A stretch of 53,007 bases of DNA. Source: Muribaculaceae bacterium (GTDB lineage Bacteria; Bacteroidota; Bacteroidia; Bacteroidales; Muribaculaceae). The position numbers and the translations under genes are program-made. The first letter of the stretch is position 1. Each line of letters opens with the position of its first letter. The notes below the pieces were generated by a model, which did not search any database, was not told where the DNA came from, and worked only from the letters and a program-made list of their open reading frames with translations. This document shows positions 35,034 to 43,448 of this stretch, in pieces. Where the stretch lies: contig JAEDFO010000010.1 of the NCBI GenBank assembly GCA_016292745.1, forward strand, positions 1 to 53,007. The letters run 5' to 3'.

Positions 35034-36346
35034 CCTACAATGGTCGATTTCAGTGTCATTTCGTCATCTGGTTCGCCCAAAAGCACCGTTCCGATGGTGT
35101 TCACACGGCTTGCATCGCACGGAACCTCCACCTTCAGATAGTTGTCGGTGAAACCATGCATGGGATACCCCTTGCGCGGCTGCTCAAACAGCACCTTGCG
35201 TTCGGTGCCCACAAAGCGGGCGGTGAACCGTGCCAGCATCTCATCGCTGAGGCGGAGCATACGGTGGGCGCGAAGGCTCTTCTCACGCGGGTCGACTACA
35301 TGGTCGATTCGCAGCGCCAGAGTGCCGGGACGCTCGGAATATGGGAACACATGCAGACGCGAAATGTCGAGCGAGCGGCAAAATTCGTACGATTCCTCGA
35401 AGAGTTTCTCGGTTTCGCCACGCATTCCCACAATCAGGTCAACTCCGATGAACGCATCGGGTATCACCTTGCGTATCTGCTCTATTTTCGAGGCAAACAA
35501 GGCGGTGTCGTAATGGCGGCGCATTATGCGCAGCACCTCATCGCTTCCACATTGCAATGGAATGTGGAAATGCGGCATGAATCGCTTCGATTCGGCCACC
35601 AGGCTTATAACCTCATCGCTGAGCAGGTCGGGCTCAATCGACGAGATACGATAACGCTCGATGCCTTCAACCTGGTCGAGAGCGCTGACAAGGTCGAAAA
35701 ACGAGGCACCGATGTGCTTGCCGTAGTCGCCAATGTTCACTCCGGTGATGATAATCTCCTTACCTCCCTCATCGGCCACACGACGCGCATCGGCCACGAG
35801 GCTTTCCACAGAGTCGCAACGGCTGCGGCCACGGGCAATGGGGATGGTGCAATAGCTGCAATAGTAGTCGCAACCGTCCTGCACTTTCAGAAAGTAGCGG
35901 GTGCGGTCGCCACGCGAGCACGAATGGCTGAACAGCCTGATATCCTTCGACGGCGTGATGGCAACCTTAGGCTCGCGATGCTCGAGCCACTCGTCGAGAT
36001 AACGGGCAATTTCCAGCTTTTGTTCGCTGCCCAGCACTATGTCGACACCCGGAATCCCGGCAATCTCATCACCCTTGAGCTGCGCATAGCATCCGGTGAC
36101 AATCATCAGTGCATCGGGATATTTCTTCACCAGCCGGCGGATGGTCTGGCGGCACTTCTTGTCGGCCAGTTCGGTCACGCTGCAAGTGTTAACCACCACG
36201 ATGTCAGGCACATCGCCGCTTTGGGCACGGCTAAATCCTCTGTCGGACAAGATTTGGCCGATAGTCGATGTCTCGGCAAAGTTAAGTTTGCACCCAAGAG
36301 TGTGATACTCTACCGTTCCTCCGTTGAATGTTGACTTGTCAATCAT
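35030..36346 (-). CDS. mtaB: tRNA t6A37 methylthiotransferase MtaB
   Basis: This 438-residue radical SAM enzyme converts t6A37 to ms2t6A in tRNA. N-terminal ligands are Cys19 (LGCKLN), Cys55 (NTCSVTELADKKCRQ) and Cys86 (TGCYAQ). The radical SAM site is Cys159, Cys163, Cys166 (DGCDYYCSYC). NTCSVTELADKK is the MtaB-type signature, unlike MiaB. The start is ATG 36346; the GTG eight codons upstream is less likely. A promoter match lies at 36437-36468. It heads an operon with a lipid A acyltransferase and a glycosyltransferase. Confidence 0.93.
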   Translation of the reverse strand: MIDKSTFNGGTVEYHTLGCKLNFAETSTIGQILSDRGFSRAQSGDVPDIVVVNTCSVTELADKKCRQTIRRLVKKYPDALMIVTGCYAQLKGDEIAGIPGVDIVLGSEQKLEIARYLDEWLEHREPKVAITPSKDIRLFSHSCSRGDRTRYFLKVQDGCDYYCSYCTIPIARGRSRCDSVESLVADARRVADEGGKEIIITGVNIGDYGKHIGASFFDLVSALDQVEGIERYRISSIEPDLLSDEVISLVAESKRFMPHFHIPLQCGSDEVLRIMRRHYDTALFASKIEQIRKVIPDAFIGVDLIVGMRGETEKLFEESYEFCRSLDISRLHVFPYSERPGTLALRIDHVVDPREKSLRAHRMLRLSDEMLARFTARFVGTERKVLFEQPRKGYPMHGFTDNYLKVEVPCDASRVNTIGTVLLGEPDDEMTLKSTIVG

Positions 36347-36436
36347 AAAAATAGCTTCAAGATGTCGCACCCCTCGCCTCCATCAGCAACAGCCAAGCTT
36401 GCTTGAGCATTTATGCCGAGTGCCGCCTATCTTATA

Positions 36437-36468
36437 CAAAGATAAGGCAGCCGCGAAGCGGAAACAAT
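36437..36468 (-). promoter_or_regulatory. Promoter of mtaB
   Basis: On the - strand ATTG (36468-36465), a 20-bp spacer and TATCTTTG (36444-36437) match the consensus, about 90 bp before the ATG. A second -7-like element, TAACTTTG (36489-36482), lies upstream with an 18-bp spacer. Confidence 0.6.
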
Positions 36469-36512
36469 GCGAAAACTGCCACAAAGTTACAACATTTCCC
36501 CGAAAATCAACT

Positions 36513-36547
36513 GAAAAGGTGCGCATCTTGGGGATACGCACCTTTTC
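36513..36547 (-). terminator. Terminator of the galactan operon
   Basis: GAAAAGGTGCG (36513-36523) pairs perfectly with CGCACCTTTTC (36537-36547). On the - strand the T-rich arm is followed by AGTTGATTTTC. It starts 18 bp after the GH2 stop. Confidence 0.75.
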
Positions 36548-36565
36548 GCGATATATGTTGCTATG

Positions 36566-39001
36566 TCAGCGGACAGTGATTTCCACTGTGGCGGGCTTCA
36601 CCCCCTTGGCTTTCACGGTGAAACGGAGCGTACCGGCTTGCGTTGCGCTGCGTGCTATTGCCGTAGCTGCACCGCTGAAGAGCTTCATCTCCGGGTTCTG
36701 GAACGGCATGAGACATGTGGGGTCACCGTTGGCAGTGGCTTCGAATGAGCCCGCACCCGACACCTCGAACGACACCTTGCGCGAGTCGGTAGGCACGATG
36801 TTGCCGTTGCGGTCGGCAACTCTGACGGTGAAGTACACCAGGTCGGCACCGTCGGCGGCAAGTTGTTCGCGGTTGGCGCTCACCACCAGATGATGCGGTT
36901 TTCCGGCAGTGACCACAGTGCGCTCAGCAGCCACGTTGCCGGCGGCATCGTAGGCCACCACTTTCAGTTCGCCCGGTTCATACACCACATCGTTCCAACG
37001 CAGGCGATAGCGGTCGTAGAGGCTCGATGGGTCTTTCTCGCGGATGCCATGGCTGACACCGTTTACGAAAAGTTCGGCCTTTGGATAGCTGGTGTAAACA
37101 AAAACCGGAGTCACCTGGCCTTCGCGCCCCTTCCAGTTCCAGTGCGGAAGGACGTGCAGCGTGGGGCTCTCGGTGTTCCACACCGAGCGATACAGGTAGA
37201 ATCGGTCCTTTGGAATCGAGGCAAGGTCGATGATTCCGAACACCGAGCTGTGGCTGGGCCACGCATCGGTGTCGTATGGCGACGGCTCGCCCAGATAGTC
37301 GAAACCGGTCCACACAAACTGGCCGATGCACCACGGATGGTCGTCGTCGCGGGCAAAATCAATGTCGGGAGTGTTCGACCAGTAGCAAGCCTCGGTGTCG
37401 TAGCTCGACGACTGGTTATCGGGGTGCAACTGGCTGTTGTGGTCGCCATATGTAACCGGGAAATGGTATACTCCGCGCGACGAAACGGTAGAAGCTGTTT
37501 CCGAGCCGAGAATCAAGCGTTGCGGCAGTTTGGCATAGGCTTCGTCGTAGCGTTGCGGCTTGTAGTTGAAGCCCGGGATATCGAGCGCGGCAGCAAAACC
37601 GTTGCCCAGAACGGCATCAATCTGGTCCATTCCGCAGGTAATCGGGCGAGTGGTGTCGAGACGGCGAACCTTGTCGCGCAGCATCACCAGTTCGTCCATG
37701 CCAACCGGGCCCCACTGGCTCGGCACCTCGTTGCCTATCGACCACATCACCACCGAAGGGCTGTTGCGATAGTGGCGCACCATATTGTCGATGTCGCGGG
37801 CGGCCCAATCGCCGAAAAAGCGGCCATAACCGTTAGGCGACTTCGGACGGAAACCCCAATCGTCGAATGGCTCAACCATGAGCATCATGCCCATCTCGTC
37901 GCACAGCTCCACAAGTTCCGGTGCCGGCATGTTGTGCGATGTGCGTATGGCATTCGCCCCCATATCCTTGAGCAACTCAATCTGATGGCGCAATGCCGAG
38001 CGGTTTACGGCAGCTCCGAGCGGGCCAAGGTCGTGATGATTGCACACGCCCTTGAATTTGGTTACTTCGCCGTTAACAAAGAAGCCCTTTTCGGGAATAA
38101 ACTCAATTCGGCGGATGCCAAAGCGGGTGTCGTAGACATCGACAGCCTTGCCATCAAGGCTGAGCGTTGTGCGGGCTGTATAGAGCACCGGAGTGCCGAC
38201 ATTCCACAGCTGTGGCTTATCAACCACAAAATTCTGCACAAATTCCTGTCCACGAGCCACATATTCCGATGCATTCGATGCCACCACCGAACCGTCGGGT
38301 GCAATGATATCGGTGACAACAGCAACCTTTTCGCCATTTCGGGTGCCTGCAATAGCCATTTCAAGGCGCACCGAGGCAAAATCGCCGTCGACGTGCGGAG
38401 TGGTAACGCAAGTGCCCCACACCGGTATGTGCACCCTCGCGGTGTTCACCACATGCACATTACGGTAGAGCCCGGCTCCGGGATACCATCGCGATGCACG
38501 CTCAAAATTCTCGAGCGACACCTCAAGGTCATTGTCACCCGGACGTACTGCATCGTCGATGTCGACATAGAACGAATTATAACCATAAGGCCAATAAGCC
38601 ACCTCGCGGCCGTTGACCTTCACATGGGCATTGCTCATGGCACCATCAAACACCAAAGCAACCGAGCGCTGTGCAGTGTCGGCTACATTGAACACCGTGC
38701 GGTACACACCTTTGCCAATGAACGGCAGACCACCGGTACGGCCGGTTTTCAGAGTCTCCTCTGTTTCGCCGTTCTGCTCGACAGCCACACGCTGCAAGTC
38801 GTTGTTGATATCGAACGGACCGTAAATGGCCCAATCGTGCGGCACACGCACACTCTGCCACTCCGTGGCCTCGTCGGGCGCACCCTTGGCAAACTGCCAG
38901 CCATCGGTAAGTGTTTCGGTAGTGCGCAGCTGAGCCACAACCGCCACAACGGCAGCAACCACCATCATTGCCGATATAATGAATCTTCTCATAATTGTCA
39001 T
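36566..39001 (-). CDS. GH2 beta-galactosidase
   Basis: This protein of about 811 residues (signal peptide to about residue 24) is a family 2 glycoside hydrolase. Domains in order are jelly roll (DGWQFAKG, PHDWAIYGPFD), immunoglobulin-like, TIM barrel, DUF4982-like and a C-terminal Ig-like domain (DGADLVYFTVRVADRNGN). The acid/base glutamate is in WSIGNEVPSQW, the nucleophile in ILGSETAS. GVCNHHDLGPLGAAV is another GH2 block. In a galactan locus it should trim galacto-oligosaccharides in the periplasm. The frame is open to ATG 39055, but ATG 39001 or 38992 gives a proper signal peptide. It is the last gene of the operon. Confidence 0.88.
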   Translation of the reverse strand: MTIMRRFIISAMMVVAAVVAVVAQLRTTETLTDGWQFAKGAPDEATEWQSVRVPHDWAIYGPFDINNDLQRVAVEQNGETEETLKTGRTGGLPFIGKGVYRTVFNVADTAQRSVALVFDGAMSNAHVKVNGREVAYWPYGYNSFYVDIDDAVRPGDNDLEVSLENFERASRWYPGAGLYRNVHVVNTARVHIPVWGTCVTTPHVDGDFASVRLEMAIAGTRNGEKVAVVTDIIAPDGSVVASNASEYVARGQEFVQNFVVDKPQLWNVGTPVLYTARTTLSLDGKAVDVYDTRFGIRRIEFIPEKGFFVNGEVTKFKGVCNHHDLGPLGAAVNRSALRHQIELLKDMGANAIRTSHNMPAPELVELCDEMGMMLMVEPFDDWGFRPKSPNGYGRFFGDWAARDIDNMVRHYRNSPSVVMWSIGNEVPSQWGPVGMDELVMLRDKVRRLDTTRPITCGMDQIDAVLGNGFAAALDIPGFNYKPQRYDEAYAKLPQRLILGSETASTVSSRGVYHFPVTYGDHNSQLHPDNQSSSYDTEACYWSNTPDIDFARDDDHPWCIGQFVWTGFDYLGEPSPYDTDAWPSHSSVFGIIDLASIPKDRFYLYRSVWNTESPTLHVLPHWNWKGREGQVTPVFVYTSYPKAELFVNGVSHGIREKDPSSLYDRYRLRWNDVVYEPGELKVVAYDAAGNVAAERTVVTAGKPHHLVVSANREQLAADGADLVYFTVRVADRNGNIVPTDSRKVSFEVSGAGSFEATANGDPTCLMPFQNPEMKLFSGAATAIARSATQAGTLRFTVKAKGVKPATVEITVR

Positions 39002-39080
39002 TTTTATTTTCACGGCAGCAAACGCACATATTGGCATTTGCCGCCGTGTAATCATAAAACTAAGAATTGGTTAATATGCT

Positions 39081-40121
39081 TTAATCCTTGAAACAGTCGA
39101 GAGCCTCGGTGGGTGCACCATCGACGAAACAGCCCTTCTTGTAGCCCAATTCAGCCGGAGCTTCAGGCTCCCAGTAGAATATGCCTTTCACGTCGAGCTC
39201 AATGCAGCGAGCCTTCAGCTGAGTGAGCATAGCGTTGCAGGCAGCAGCCTCCTTGTAGTCCATACCCACCTCGCAAATCATCACCGGTTTGCCGTAAGCG
39301 GTCTTTACTGTGCTAATGTTGCTAACACATGATGCAACAGTGGTCGACCAGTTTGAGGCATCGGGATATAGCGACATGCCTATCATGTCGTATCGAGCGC
39401 CCTGAGCCTTGAGAGTGCCGAATAGGTTGTTATAGAGCCAGCCAGTGTCGCCTTGGTCGCAATGAACGATAACCAAAGCATCGGGGAACACCGCTTTCAC
39501 GGCATCGTAGCCGGCATTCACCATTTCGGTGAAATTAGAGCCATTATCGAGCTTGCCGAGCGGCCACATCATGCCAGTGCGGGTTTCGTTGCCAATCTGC
39601 ACCCACTCAGGCTCAACGCCACAGGCACTAAGCTTGTTGAGCAGGTCGCCAACATGAGCAGCCATGGCCACCTTAACGGCAGCAAGGTCCATATCGGCCC
39701 AAGCAGCCGGAATGGCTTGCTGACCGGGGTCGGCCCAAGTGTCGCTGAAGTGGAAATCGAGCATCACGCGCAAGCCAAGCGAATTGGCACGACGAGCCTT
39801 AACCACCACATCGTCGATGTTGTTCCATCCTTCGGTGGGATTGACCCACACACGCAGACGTATGGAGTTCACTCCACACTCATCGCGCAGGAGTTTCATC
39901 AGCTCCATCTGGTTGCCATCGGCATTATAGAATTTGTATCCTTTTGCTTCGAGTTCGGTAACCCAGCTCACATCGGCGCCCTTGGCGAAAGTGCCTCGTT
40001 CAATTTCGGTTTCCGAATGGTCAACCGGCGGGTTGGTGATAGGGCTTTCCTGGGTACAACCCGAGGTGAAAGCCATCGAGGCAGCTACAGCAGCTGCAAA
40101 AAATATTCTTATATTACGCAT
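39081..40121 (-). CDS. GH53 endo-beta-1,4-galactanase, lipoprotein
   Basis: This 346-residue lipoprotein (TSGC, Cys22) is a family 53 arabinogalactan endo-beta-1,4-galactanase. FAKGADVSWVTELEAKG, SIRLRVWVNP and LDFHFSDTWADPGQQ are diagnostic. The acid/base is the Glu of QIGNET and the nucleophile the Glu of MICEVGM. Lipidation suggests display at the cell surface, where it would cut galactan side chains of pectin into oligosaccharides for SusCD import. It follows the SGBP gene by 9 bp. Confidence 0.95.
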   Translation of the reverse strand: MRNIRIFFAAAVAASMAFTSGCTQESPITNPPVDHSETEIERGTFAKGADVSWVTELEAKGYKFYNADGNQMELMKLLRDECGVNSIRLRVWVNPTEGWNNIDDVVVKARRANSLGLRVMLDFHFSDTWADPGQQAIPAAWADMDLAAVKVAMAAHVGDLLNKLSACGVEPEWVQIGNETRTGMMWPLGKLDNGSNFTEMVNAGYDAVKAVFPDALVIVHCDQGDTGWLYNNLFGTLKAQGARYDMIGMSLYPDASNWSTTVASCVSNISTVKTAYGKPVMICEVGMDYKEAAACNAMLTQLKARCIELDVKGIFYWEPEAPAELGYKKGCFVDGAPTEALDCFKD

Positions 40122-40130
40122 ATCGGTAGA

Positions 40131-41840
40131 TTAGTTAGCAGTGTATGAATATGTTCCTTTAGAGAGGTCGACAGTGAGAGTGTATTCGCCATTGGCCAGT
40201 TCATTGTCGCCGTCGAAACCACTCTGGTAGAGCAACAACTCGCCCGAGCCACCACCGAAGAACAAATCCCAGTTGTCGTTAAGTATAATCTTCACGCCCC
40301 ACGGAGTGTTGGCAGTTTTCTGCACCACTGCAGTGTAGACGCCAGGGGTTTCGGTTGCAGTCATTTCGGTAAGACTCCAATCATCGTTAAGGCCGGAATA
40401 CGACACCTTGGTGATAGGAGTAACCTTATATGTAAGGCCACTGAGCGATACATCGAAGAGGTAGAAACCAGGATCGGGAGCAGCAATATTGCCATCGCCG
40501 TTCTTAACAAGCGAGCCTTCGAAGGCATTTCCGCCGTCGACCATGGTATAGTAGTTGTCCCAAGCCTCGGCCTCGGTGTACATACGATAGCCCCACTCTG
40601 AATCAACCTGCAGAGCACCACCATAGGTAAGGTTGTCCTCGTTGTAGAGTTTCAGGTACGATTCGAAGTCCCAAGAACCATATACGCCTGAGAGATAGAG
40701 GAATTTGCTTACATCGACAGTTGGCTGGCCACCTCCAGCCTCAACAGTTACTGTCCACTGGCAAGGATTGCTGAGGTCGAGCTTCAGTGTAGCCTCGCCC
40801 GAAGCCGATACCGGAACACTGATTGACGAAGCCGAAGATCCGAACGACAAATTGTCGGCGCTGCCCGAGAATGCCACCGGAGTGTCGATTGCAGCAGCAT
40901 CGTCGGTGCCGGTGCCGATGTTATACTGTTTGCCGGTGCCCGAAATGGTTACGTTAACGGTGCCTGCCGAAGCATCGAACACATAAGTCCACACATTAGC
41001 CTTTCGGTCGTAGGTCATTGCGCCGGAAATATCGCCGCCGAGGTTGAGTTCGGGGATGAGCAGAGCGCTCCACTCGTTGGCCTTGGTATCGACGATGGTG
41101 TAGTAGCAACCCGAAACGCCGGGATACCAGAAGTTCCACACACTGAGGCCAGTGGTGTTGTTGCCGAGCATAAATGGAGTTCCCACTTCGCCGTCATTGC
41201 CCCAAACGGTGTTGTTTCCCTCGCGCAACCACCAGTTCTCCCACGAGCCGGCGCCTATGAAGCCAATGTATACGCCATTGGAAGTGGCCGAATAGAGGGT
41301 CTTCCCTGTTTCCACCTGTTTCGAGTCGAGATAGTAGCCTATCGACATATCTATCAGGTAAGGAGTGACATTTAGCGAAAGCACATCGCTGTAATTGGGC
41401 TCGATGTTATTGCCGAGCGAGCTCTTGATGCGAATGTAAAGCGGAGCCTTCACTCCACCCTCGTATCCGAGGCGGTTGAGAATGTTGTTGAGTTCGTCGC
41501 AGGTGTACTGACGTGCGTACACACCCACCGACATAATCTCCTCGTAGAGCGATGCGAAATCTGACGATGCCGACATCTGTATTGTGTTGGTCACGGCTCC
41601 TTTAGGTGCTTCCACACGCGGGTCGCTGAGGGTGATGTCGCCGTTCTCGTTCCAGTAGATGGTGAGAGCCAGAGCCGAGAGGTTATTATAGTCGAGCACT
41701 ATGTCGGTATCGGTGCCGTTGATGGCAGCGCTGCCGGTTCCGTCGGTATACAGCAGGTCGCCGTCCTTGTCGCACGACTGAAGCATTGCGCAAAGCAGCA
41801 AAGCCGGGAGCAGCGAAACAATATATTTAAAGGTTTTCAT
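40131..41840 (-). CDS. SusE-like surface glycan-binding lipoprotein
   Basis: This 569-residue lipoprotein (LQSC, Cys23) has the SusE-type N-terminal beta domain (about 40-165: DIVLDYNNLSALALTIYWNE, SVLSLNVTPY-like). It then shows two or three beta-rich domains containing many Trp and Tyr (SWENWWLREG, GYRMYTEAEAWDNYYTM, LNDNWDLFFGGGSG), suited to glycan binding. It has no catalytic signature. By position between SusD and GH53 it is the surface glycan-binding protein of the galactan locus, equivalent to BT4669 in B. thetaiotaomicron as I recall it. Specificity is inferred from context. Confidence 0.82.
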   Translation of the reverse strand: MKTFKYIVSLLPALLLCAMLQSCDKDGDLLYTDGTGSAAINGTDTDIVLDYNNLSALALTIYWNENGDITLSDPRVEAPKGAVTNTIQMSASSDFASLYEEIMSVGVYARQYTCDELNNILNRLGYEGGVKAPLYIRIKSSLGNNIEPNYSDVLSLNVTPYLIDMSIGYYLDSKQVETGKTLYSATSNGVYIGFIGAGSWENWWLREGNNTVWGNDGEVGTPFMLGNNTTGLSVWNFWYPGVSGCYYTIVDTKANEWSALLIPELNLGGDISGAMTYDRKANVWTYVFDASAGTVNVTISGTGKQYNIGTGTDDAAAIDTPVAFSGSADNLSFGSSASSISVPVSASGEATLKLDLSNPCQWTVTVEAGGGQPTVDVSKFLYLSGVYGSWDFESYLKLYNEDNLTYGGALQVDSEWGYRMYTEAEAWDNYYTMVDGGNAFEGSLVKNGDGNIAAPDPGFYLFDVSLSGLTYKVTPITKVSYSGLNDDWSLTEMTATETPGVYTAVVQKTANTPWGVKIILNDNWDLFFGGGSGELLLYQSGFDGDNELANGEYTLTVDLSKGTYSYTAN

Positions 41841-41867
41841 GTTGTAATCTTTTTAAAATGCTGTTGA

Positions 41868-43433
41868 TTAATAATTAGCGTTTTTCAGATTCGGGTTGGC
41901 CGACAGTTCGGTAGCCGGAATAGGATAAACGTTGTAACGCGAATTAACGGCAGTGCCATCGAGCACGCCACCCTTCCACTGCCACAGACGCTTGTCGGTG
42001 GTGAAGCAGTCGAAGCGGACGAGGTCGGAACGGCGGCACCATTCGAGATACATCTCACGGCCACGCTCATCGAGCATGAAATTGAGGGTAAGCTGGGCAT
42101 CGGAGATGTCGCCGGCAGTTGAGCCATAGGCACGCTCGCGCACCAGGTTCACGAATCCGAGAGCATCGGCACGGCTGTAGCCATTGCCTCCACGAAGCAC
42201 AGCTTCGGCAGCCATCAGGTATACATCGGCAAGGCGGAACATAGGCACATCGGTGTTGCAGCCATAAGCAGCCGACTTAGATGCAGCCACGCCGTCGTCG
42301 GTAAGGTTGCTCCATTTCTCGGAATAATAACCTTCGGTGTGAGTGTCGATGGCGTTGGTAAAATACTGTGTCTGACCGTCGCTCCAGAACATATAACGGG
42401 AGTCGCCGTTTTCAAACAGAGCCGGAAGCTCGCCGCGCACGCGGAAGTTACCCCAACCAGCTTCCAAACCATAATCGGCAGGATTCTGCGAGCTGTCGCT
42501 GCCACATTCACCGGCCACGAAATATGTGCCCGAGCCCCAAGTGGTAGCCTTGTCGGCATCGCAGGCAAAGGCAAATATTATTTCGTTGGTGCGCAAGTGG
42601 TTATCGGCATTGAACAGTTTGGCATATTCAGGCTCGAGCGAGTATCGGCCGCTGCTGATAATCTTCTTGCAATAGTCAATACACTCGGTGGCATGGCTTT
42701 CGCCGGTGTAAACCTCGCCATTGAGGTTCAGTCGTGCACCAAGCGCCCAGGCTGCAGCCTTGCAGGCGCGGGCATAGCTATTGGTTTCGGGCAAAAGCTC
42801 CGAAATTGCAGCAATTTCACTATTGATGAATGCAAACAGCTGCTTGTTGGTGTAGGCCTCGGGAATAACGCCCGAAGTAGGGGTGTTTTCGTCGACGAAT
42901 GGGCCTTGACCGAAGAGGTCGAGCACATAGAAGTAGTCGAGAGCGCGGATAAAGCGTGCCTCGGCAGCATAAGAGCGAATCTCGGCCTGCTGGTCCTGCG
43001 GGAATCCGCCGATAGTGCCCTCATCACAGTAGCGAAGAAACTCGTTGCACAGTGCAACACTATAATACAGACGGTAGTAGGTATCCGACACCCACGGGTC
43101 GGTAGCGTCGAATGTGATGTAAACAATACCATACATGTTGCTGCCCGAGAGCCATGTCATGGCTGTTTCCTCGGTGCCGGCCTCTTGCAGATTGAAGAGC
43201 TTACGCATCAAGTCGTAGTCTTTGTTGCCGCTGATGTCGAGGTCGCCAGCGCGTCCCTGGCCCACAAGGCTGTATGAGCCATAAATCTTGGCAAGCACAG
43301 CCTGATAGCCCTCGATTGAGGAGTACACGGTGCCCGAGCTTGCGCCTACGTGTGGCTGTTGGTCAAGGTCGTCGGTACATGCCGATGCCATCATCAACAG
43401 CGATGCCACTATAAATATATATATCTTTTTCAT
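41868..43433 (-). CDS. SusD-like galactan-binding lipoprotein
   Basis: This 521-residue lipoprotein (ASAC, Cys19) belongs to the SusD/RagB family. The N-terminal DDLDQQPHVGASSGTVYSS, the TPR-like SYAAEARFIRALDYFYVLDLFG and C-terminal LDERGREMYLEWCRRSDLVRF are standard blocks. It should cap the SusC channel 15 bp upstream in the operon and bind galacto-oligosaccharides. All neighbours support galactan as the substrate. Confidence 0.95.
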   Translation of the reverse strand: MKKIYIFIVASLLMMASACTDDLDQQPHVGASSGTVYSSIEGYQAVLAKIYGSYSLVGQGRAGDLDISGNKDYDLMRKLFNLQEAGTEETAMTWLSGSNMYGIVYITFDATDPWVSDTYYRLYYSVALCNEFLRYCDEGTIGGFPQDQQAEIRSYAAEARFIRALDYFYVLDLFGQGPFVDENTPTSGVIPEAYTNKQLFAFINSEIAAISELLPETNSYARACKAAAWALGARLNLNGEVYTGESHATECIDYCKKIISSGRYSLEPEYAKLFNADNHLRTNEIIFAFACDADKATTWGSGTYFVAGECGSDSSQNPADYGLEAGWGNFRVRGELPALFENGDSRYMFWSDGQTQYFTNAIDTHTEGYYSEKWSNLTDDGVAASKSAAYGCNTDVPMFRLADVYLMAAEAVLRGGNGYSRADALGFVNLVRERAYGSTAGDISDAQLTLNFMLDERGREMYLEWCRRSDLVRFDCFTTDKRLWQWKGGVLDGTAVNSRYNVYPIPATELSANPNLKNANY

Positions 43434-43448
43434 TTCTGTATAGCGATT

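Noticed and set aside
35156..36334. 392-codon + strand frame over mtaB
   Set aside because: Antisense shadow of a gene with all six cluster cysteines in place; no independent start signal or motif.
36863..39091. 742-codon open frame on the + strand
   Set aside because: It is entirely antisense to the GH2 gene, which has full family motifs. Long antisense frames are common over GC-biased codons; no motif is seen.
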